The translations under genes were made by a program, and so were the position numbers. Source: Chryseobacterium culicis (lineage in GTDB: Bacteria; Bacteroidota; Bacteroidia; Flavobacteriales; Weeksellaceae). Taken from it: 64,000 nucleotides of DNA. This document shows, in pieces, positions 63,398 to 64,000 of this stretch (positions are counted from its first letter, which is position 1; every line of letters begins with the position of its first letter). Location: the NCBI RefSeq assembly GCF_002979755.1, contig NZ_PCPP01000004.1, forward strand, positions 1 through 64,000, in the 5' to 3' direction. The notes beneath the pieces are model-generated. The model ran no database searches, was not told the DNA's origin, and worked only from the letters and a program-made list of their open reading frames with translations.

Positions 63398-64000
63398 TTA
63401 CTTTAGATTTATAGGGTTATCTGCGTAAAATTCGTAGATCTGTTTATTGAGAACTGCGGTGTATTTCGCCTGAAGAAAATTCTGAACAGACTGAATATAA
63501 AGCAGTCGTTGTTGCTGAAGCTGTACATAATCAATGCTTCCGATTTTCATCTGGGCATTTACAATATCATAACTCTGTTGGCTGATGTCCATTTGTGTTT
63601 TAGCAGAGTCATACTGTGAAAGGGCATTCTGAAGATTGATATAAGACTGCTCTATCTGTTGATTAAGAATTGTTTTGGTATTTTGTAAATCAAGATTGGC
63701 CTGTTCTATAGCAATTTTTGATTTCTCAATCTGTGTTTTATAGATTCTGTTATTGTAAATCGGAATTCCAAGGCTTAAACCAATGGGCATGTAAAAATTG
63801 TTTCCCAGCTGGTTAAAATAATTTCCTTTTCCGTTGGAATAATTGGTGGAAATATTTCCTGACAGGCTTAAAGTAGGCTGGATGGATGCCTTGGCCATTT
63901 TCAGATTGGTATTGGAATTTTCAACATTCAGTTCGCTGTATTTTATTTCCGGACGCTGATTTTGTGCCAGATTCTGGACATCTTCAAGGGTTTTCAATTG
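63398..64000 (-). CDS. TolC family outer-membrane channel, C-terminal part
   Basis: The reading frame enters from the right edge, so the 5' part is outside the window; only about 200 C-terminal residues are seen. They show the TolC-family coiled pattern with NLAQNQRPEIKYSEL, LSGNISTNYSNGKG, GIPIYNNR and a long helix rich in Gln and Asn. It is the outer-membrane channel of the MacAB-type system and ends 3 bases before the adaptor gene. Confidence 0.88.
   Translation of the reverse strand, partial: QLKTLEDVQNLAQNQRPEIKYSELNVENSNTNLKMAKASIQPTLSLSGNISTNYSNGKGNYFNQLGNNFYMPIGLSLGIPIYNNRIYKTQIEKSKIAIEQANLDLQNTKTILNQQIEQSYINLQNALSQYDSAKTQMDISQQSYDIVNAQMKIGSIDYVQLQQQRLLYIQSVQNFLQAKYTAVLNKQIYEFYADNPINLK

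Overview
The window reads as chromosome of a Flavobacteriia member, most likely Chryseobacterium or a close Weeksellaceae relative. The grounds are low GC, several TAnnTTTG-type -7 promoter elements, a type IX secretion C-terminal domain, a SusC/SusD pair, a Kdp system driven by a sigma-54 type regulator with KdpD split in two, and tRNA genes without encoded CCA. Genus is inferred from gene families and style, not from a marker gene.

Layout. 0.2-10.4 kb: potassium system, consisting of a sigma-54 activator, three tiny membrane proteins (the last is KdpF), kdpA, kdpB, kdpC, a porin, the KdpD-N/USP protein and a separate histidine kinase. 10.5-16.6 kb: three small unknown proteins, a large T9SS-exported LRR protein and ligA. 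16.9-27.5 kb: an outer-membrane scavenging locus (Oar-like TonB receptor, glycerophosphodiesterase, SusC/SusD, secreted calcineurin-type phosphoesterase), probably for phosphodiesters. 27.8-34.5 kb: SDR reductase, prmA, SH3 protein, MgtC, and an isochorismatase/MFS/TetR unit with two matching palindromic operators. 28.5-29.1 kb is a nest of palindromic repeats.

34.6-35.4 kb: a tandem array of four 129-bp units, each a degenerate tRNA-like sequence plus terminator, ending in intact tRNA-Arg and tRNA-Pro. The same tRNA pair plus tRNA-Ser and one more tRNA-like copy recur at 51.6-52.0 kb, so a segment of exactly 16.5 kb is bounded by 182-bp direct repeats. Its left end (35.6-37.9 kb) holds small AT-rich genes resembling orphan immunity genes, one of them broken.

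41.0-50.8 kb, minus strand: one metabolic block. prpB-prpC-prpD (methylcitrate cycle) is followed by mmsA, an isobutyryl-CoA dehydrogenase, 3-hydroxyisobutyryl-CoA hydrolase, 3-hydroxyisobutyrate dehydrogenase and an enoyl-CoA hydratase (valine catabolism). Valine carbon leaves MmsA as propionyl-CoA, the substrate of PrpC. Upstream of prpB sits a clear cobalamin riboswitch with no gene between. Since the methylcitrate cycle is the B12-independent alternative to methylmalonyl-CoA mutase, B12 may switch off this route. This is the most interesting signal in the window.

52-64 kb: a lipoprotein amidase, aspartase, surface polysaccharide genes (two glycosyltransferases, a flippase, an FkbM methyltransferase), a DUF2461 protein and a MacAB-TolC type efflux operon whose TolC gene runs off the right edge.
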